From assembly GCA_964538885.1 (NCBI GenBank), contig CAZIHR010000131.1, forward strand, positions 1 through 16,473: DNA of 16,473 bases, in the 5' to 3' direction. Of the stretch, positions 14,269 to 16,473 are shown in pieces. Position numbers and translations under genes: made by a program. Below the pieces are notes generated by a model. It had not been told where the DNA came from and made no database searches. It saw only the letters and a program-made list of their open reading frames with translations. Within the stretch, counting starts at the first letter, position 1; the number at the start of each line of letters is the position of its first letter. The stretch comes from JAPOPJ01 sp964538885. GTDB lineage: Archaea > Thermoproteota > Nitrososphaeria > Nitrososphaerales > Nitrosopumilaceae.

Positions 14269-14290
14269 CGAGGCCCTTCGGACCCATTCT
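14269..14290 (+). repeat. Right attachment-site repeat (degraded tRNA 3' copy)
   Basis: Same orientation as the tRNA and 2,945 bp from it; 18/22 identical to 11324-11345. The G-to-A change inside the acceptor portion means it would no longer rebuild a perfect tRNA end. Confidence 0.45.
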
Positions 14291-14680
14291 CAGATCTTGG
14301 GATGACTGGCGTGGATCAAGGTACCGGGACAGATACCCCCGGACACAGGACGCGGACAGACCGGGGCGGCAAAGAGACGGGATTCAAAAACAAGGAGATG
14401 AAGATAAAACATCCCGACACCAAGAGAGAGCTCATACTGCACAAGACGCAGGATGCCAGTGCAGGTACAACGGAGCATGGTGCGACAACGGCAGTGCATG
14501 GCAGCGCACAAAAGATGGACAAGGCAGAGATGCAGCAAACCGGCAACGTAGATGCCGTACAGACATTGCCGTGCAGCCACTGCCAAGGAGGTAATGCTAT
14601 GCAGGTGCCACTACAGCGCAGCTGCCATCCGGCACAAAATACGCCAGGTACAAATACGATAAAGACCAATTACGTAGTGA

Positions 14681-14936
14681 CTACGATGTATAATCGCTCA
14701 TCTTAGCCACTTTGACCTCGCCGCGACTCAGCATCTCCCGAATTCATTACAGCTACTGACCTGTACAACATGTTTGCGGTTCCATTCCGCAACAGTCTCC
14801 ATTCTCCCTCACATGGATTCAACTCAGGCGTGTACGGCGGCAAGTACGCCAACAATATTTCTCCATGATGTGAATCGTTAAAAGAGCTTATGCATAATCG
14901 CGATATCGGGCCATAATTTTTCCAACAACCAAACAA
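14681..14936 (-). pseudogene. IS630-type transposase, C-terminal fragment
   Basis: The last part of a DDE transposase. The minus strand reads GEILLAYLPPYTPELNPCEGEWRLLR, the IS630/Tc1-mariner family block just before and around the third catalytic acidic residue (Glu of NPCEGEW). After YRSVAVMNS the frame shifts by about two bases near 14741-14746 (EcoRI-like GAATTC) and continues as REMLSRGEVKVAKMSDYTS to a stop at 14681-14683, a typical IS630 terminus. Upstream of about 14885 the translation no longer resembles the family, so the first two catalytic Asp are gone. Non-functional. Confidence 0.78.
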
Positions 14937-14973
14937 AAAACGCGATCAAAAAATCCATTGCCAAATATGGTAA

Positions 14974-15294
14974 ACACGGTGTGAAAACGGGGGAAAACAG
15001 CTCAGGGCCAAGACAGCAAAGCTTGAACGAGCTAACTCAAAGCTCAAAGAACAACTTGCACGCGAAGATGCATTATAAAGTACAGAGCTTGGCAAGACAG
15101 GACACCAATCCGCCATGCCGATCAAACTTCCTCACACGTTGGAGATTCTAGACCGCACAATATCAAATCTAGAGATGCTGTACGCGCTCACAAGAACTTC
15201 CAAAGACCTGCTTGATGATACGCTTGCGGATCTGCAACAGAAAATCAAAGAATCAAATGATGCACCACACTTTAGAGATAATGATGATCGATAG
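14974..15294 (+). pseudogene. Coiled-coil reading frame split by a single TAA
   Basis: One frame runs from 14974 to TAG at 15292-15294, interrupted only by TAA at 15076-15078. The first part is a Lys/Glu/Leu heptad-like helix (KQLRAKTAKLERANSK, LKEQLAREDAL). After the stop the frame continues through 12 codons to an ATG at 15115, which could start a 59-residue protein on its own (MPIKLPHTLEILDRTISNLE, then a Leu/Asp-rich helix ending RDNDDR). Both halves are amphipathic helices, so this may be one gene with a nonsense mutation or a short intact gene beginning at 15115. There is no recognisable family; it lies between two transposase remnants. Confidence 0.4.
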
Positions 15295-15353
15295 GAGCGA
15301 TCCCCAATTACACGCCGTGTCTATCCTGACATGTCATTCAACTGAATTTCTAA

Positions 15354-16358
15354 CTAGGCTGTCTTCCACAAAATTCTGTTATTGACCAACCCTCACACAA
15401 TATCATTAATTGTGCCATACATTTTGAGTGGATTCCTATATACATCTCGCATAATTCGCCATCTCTTGACTTTTCGTATGGTATGCTCCACATAGATTCG
15501 TATCTTTGAATGTATCTTGTTGTATTCCTTTTGTTCTGCGGTGATCTTTTGCCCCTTTTCCTTCTTGAATGGTGTAAGCATCATGGTACCGGGTACATCC
15601 AGTATACCTTGATATCCCCTATCTGCATAGATTGTAACTTGAGGTGTTATCCCATCACTGGTCTGCACATCTAGGAATTGTGGATGTTTCATCTTGTATA
15701 TCTTGACATCATGTATGCTTCCTGGCGTATGTCTTGTATTATATCATGACAAGTCCGTTGATATTTGTGGTGTATTGGACCTTGGCGGTGTGTCGCTTTG
15801 CTTTACCAGAATAATGTGACTTTTGCATATCTTTTCGTTTTGGTTTCTGTATCTATTATACTGAGGCATCTGTGAGTAGACGCAATCCAGGCATAATCTT
15901 GTCTAGTTATTCAACTGTATGGAATCTCTTTGTTCTGTTGTGGATCATGGCAGGTATTGGTATACACTTTTTGAGGAGTGGTATCATGTGATTAATTATA
16001 TGCGATACTATTGCTGGTATCGTACTGAATACAAATGCCACGAGTCTCTGTGAGGAGTATGTCCTAAAGTAAAAGTGTAAGCGGCACGCGATCACTGATA
16101 TTGAGTGAGAATCTATATCCTGCACCGATGGCGCGTTTTCTATTTTTTCTTGAGAGGCGTTTCTTCTCTACTTTTGGATATATTTTCTCTATTTTTTCCA
16201 CTATTGCACTACATTCCTCGACAGAAATACCCAAGAGGGACTGGAACAGTGCAGGATTTTTTGATAATCTTTTGTATCTGTAGAGGTGTCTTGGTGTAAC
16301 CACTGTATTCTACAAAGTGGTTTGCCACATCCAATGCAGATCTAGAAATCTCACTCAT
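15354..16358 (-). pseudogene. IS5-type DDE transposase, near full length, multiply disrupted
   Basis: The pieces join in order into one transposase of about 334 codons. From ATG at 16356-16358 it reads MSEISRSALDVANHFVEYSG, shifts near 16302, then RHLYRYKRLSKNPALFQSLL and RKNRKRAIGAGYRFSLN. It shifts again near 16076 into YFRTYSSQRLVAFVF and KKCIPIPAMIHNRTKRFHTVE. A TAA at 15907-15909 follows, then LDKIMPGLRLLTDAS (first catalytic Asp), two consecutive stops at 15853-15858, then HYSGKAKRHTAKVQYTTN. A third shift near 15745 leads to NTRHTPGSIHDVKIYKMKHP, IYADRGYQG (second Asp) and RIYVEHTIRKVKRWRIMRD (catalytic Glu). A TGA at 15393-15395 precedes a final 12 codons to TAG at 15354-15356. With at least six lesions it is a dead element; all three catalytic residues are still readable. 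Confidence 0.87.
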
Positions 16359-16473
16359 TGAACGAACTTACCCCTTTCAAACCCGAAAGAGTATCGTATC
16401 TGCACATTTCCATTCCCATATGTTATCCGATCAAACTTAAACCCTCTATTTTTCCAACCATCTGGTACCGGTA
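16359..16473. other. Sequence upstream of the IS5-type remnant, no gene seen
   Basis: A short AT-rich end of the window. I found no terminal inverted repeat matching the other side of the transposase and no coding frame I recognise. Confidence 0.4.

Larger units (their letters stand above)
11324..14290. mobile_element. Decayed tRNA-targeting integrative element
   Basis: The segment is bounded by the tRNA 3' end (11324-11345) and a degraded direct copy (14269-14290). It begins with an integrase pseudogene next to the tRNA and has clearly higher G+C than the nuo region. The cargo is an insertion-sequence remnant and a HEAT-like/unknown gene pair. The layout matches tyrosine-integrase elements in archaeal tRNA genes. 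The right boundary is the weaker one. Confidence 0.55.
14245..14706 (+). other. Poorly supported 153-codon ORF in low-complexity GC-rich DNA
   Basis: An ATG-started frame runs 153 codons, hydrophilic and rich in Gly, Thr, Gln and His. A lysine-rich middle (KNKEMKIKHPDTKRELILHK) and a CSHC pair near residue 109 are its only notable features. A second forward frame (14241-14594) and two reverse frames are also open across the same bases, which suggests composition rather than coding. It also runs across the putative right attachment repeat and into the transposase fragment on the other strand. I would not call it a gene on this evidence. Confidence 0.2.

Noticed and set aside
14290..14669. Cys-rich minus-strand ORFs of 98 and 117 codons
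   Set aside because: Antisense to equally open forward frames, with no start context or recognisable motif; they reflect composition.
16101..16299. Plus-strand Phe/Leu-rich small membrane proteins
   Set aside because: They are complementary-strand shadows of the lysine-rich IS5 transposase sequence.

Overview
The window looks like chromosome from an archaeon of the Thaumarchaeota (Nitrososphaerota), most likely a relative of the marine ammonia oxidisers (Nitrosopumilus group). The reasons are a complex I operon in the order C-D-H-I-J-K-M-L-N with no NADH-input genes in view, an archaeal short-chain polyprenyl diphosphate synthase next to it, TATA-like boxes at archaeal spacing before genes and tRNAs, tRNAs without an encoded CCA, and transposase and integrase remnants resembling those I associate with this group. 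The lineage call rests on protein resemblance read by eye, not on a search.

Layout. Positions 1-9487 (+) hold a tightly packed nuo operon: nuoC (its 5' end is cut by the window edge and carries an octapeptide repeat region), nuoD, nuoH, nuoI, nuoJ, nuoK, nuoM, nuoL and nuoN. Neighbours overlap or lie within a few bases. Together they supply the quinone-reducing connecting module and the whole membrane proton-pumping arm. Positions 9477-10328 (-) hold a convergent isoprenyl diphosphate synthase that overlaps the end of nuoN by 11 bp. A tRNA-Glu (-) follows, then a divergent gene that would usually be called TenA/PqqC-like but matches the Chlamydia CADD protein at its metal ligands, Tyr and Lys, suggesting a p-aminobenzoate-forming oxygenase. 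A CAU-anticodon tRNA (+) closes the housekeeping part.

From 11342 on the character changes. Positions 11342 to about 14290 are visibly GC-richer and look like a decayed integrative element inserted at the 3' end of the CAU tRNA. A degraded copy of the tRNA 3' end lies 2,945 bp away, and a tyrosine integrase pseudogene sits next to the tRNA. The integrase is broken by a precise 10-bp tandem duplication and by a second single-base shift, and a frameshifted transposase orfA remnant abuts its N-terminus. Amid this decay a two-gene cassette stays open: a HEAT-repeat-like protein overlapping an unknown protein with a PDWPKDS motif, with its own TATA box and Shine-Dalgarno-like sequence. It is the best candidate here for an undescribed functional unit.

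Positions 14290-16473 are a less GC-rich graveyard of mobile DNA: a poorly supported ORF, the C-terminus of an IS630-type transposase, a coiled-coil reading frame split by one stop codon, and a full-length but multiply broken IS5-type transposase.
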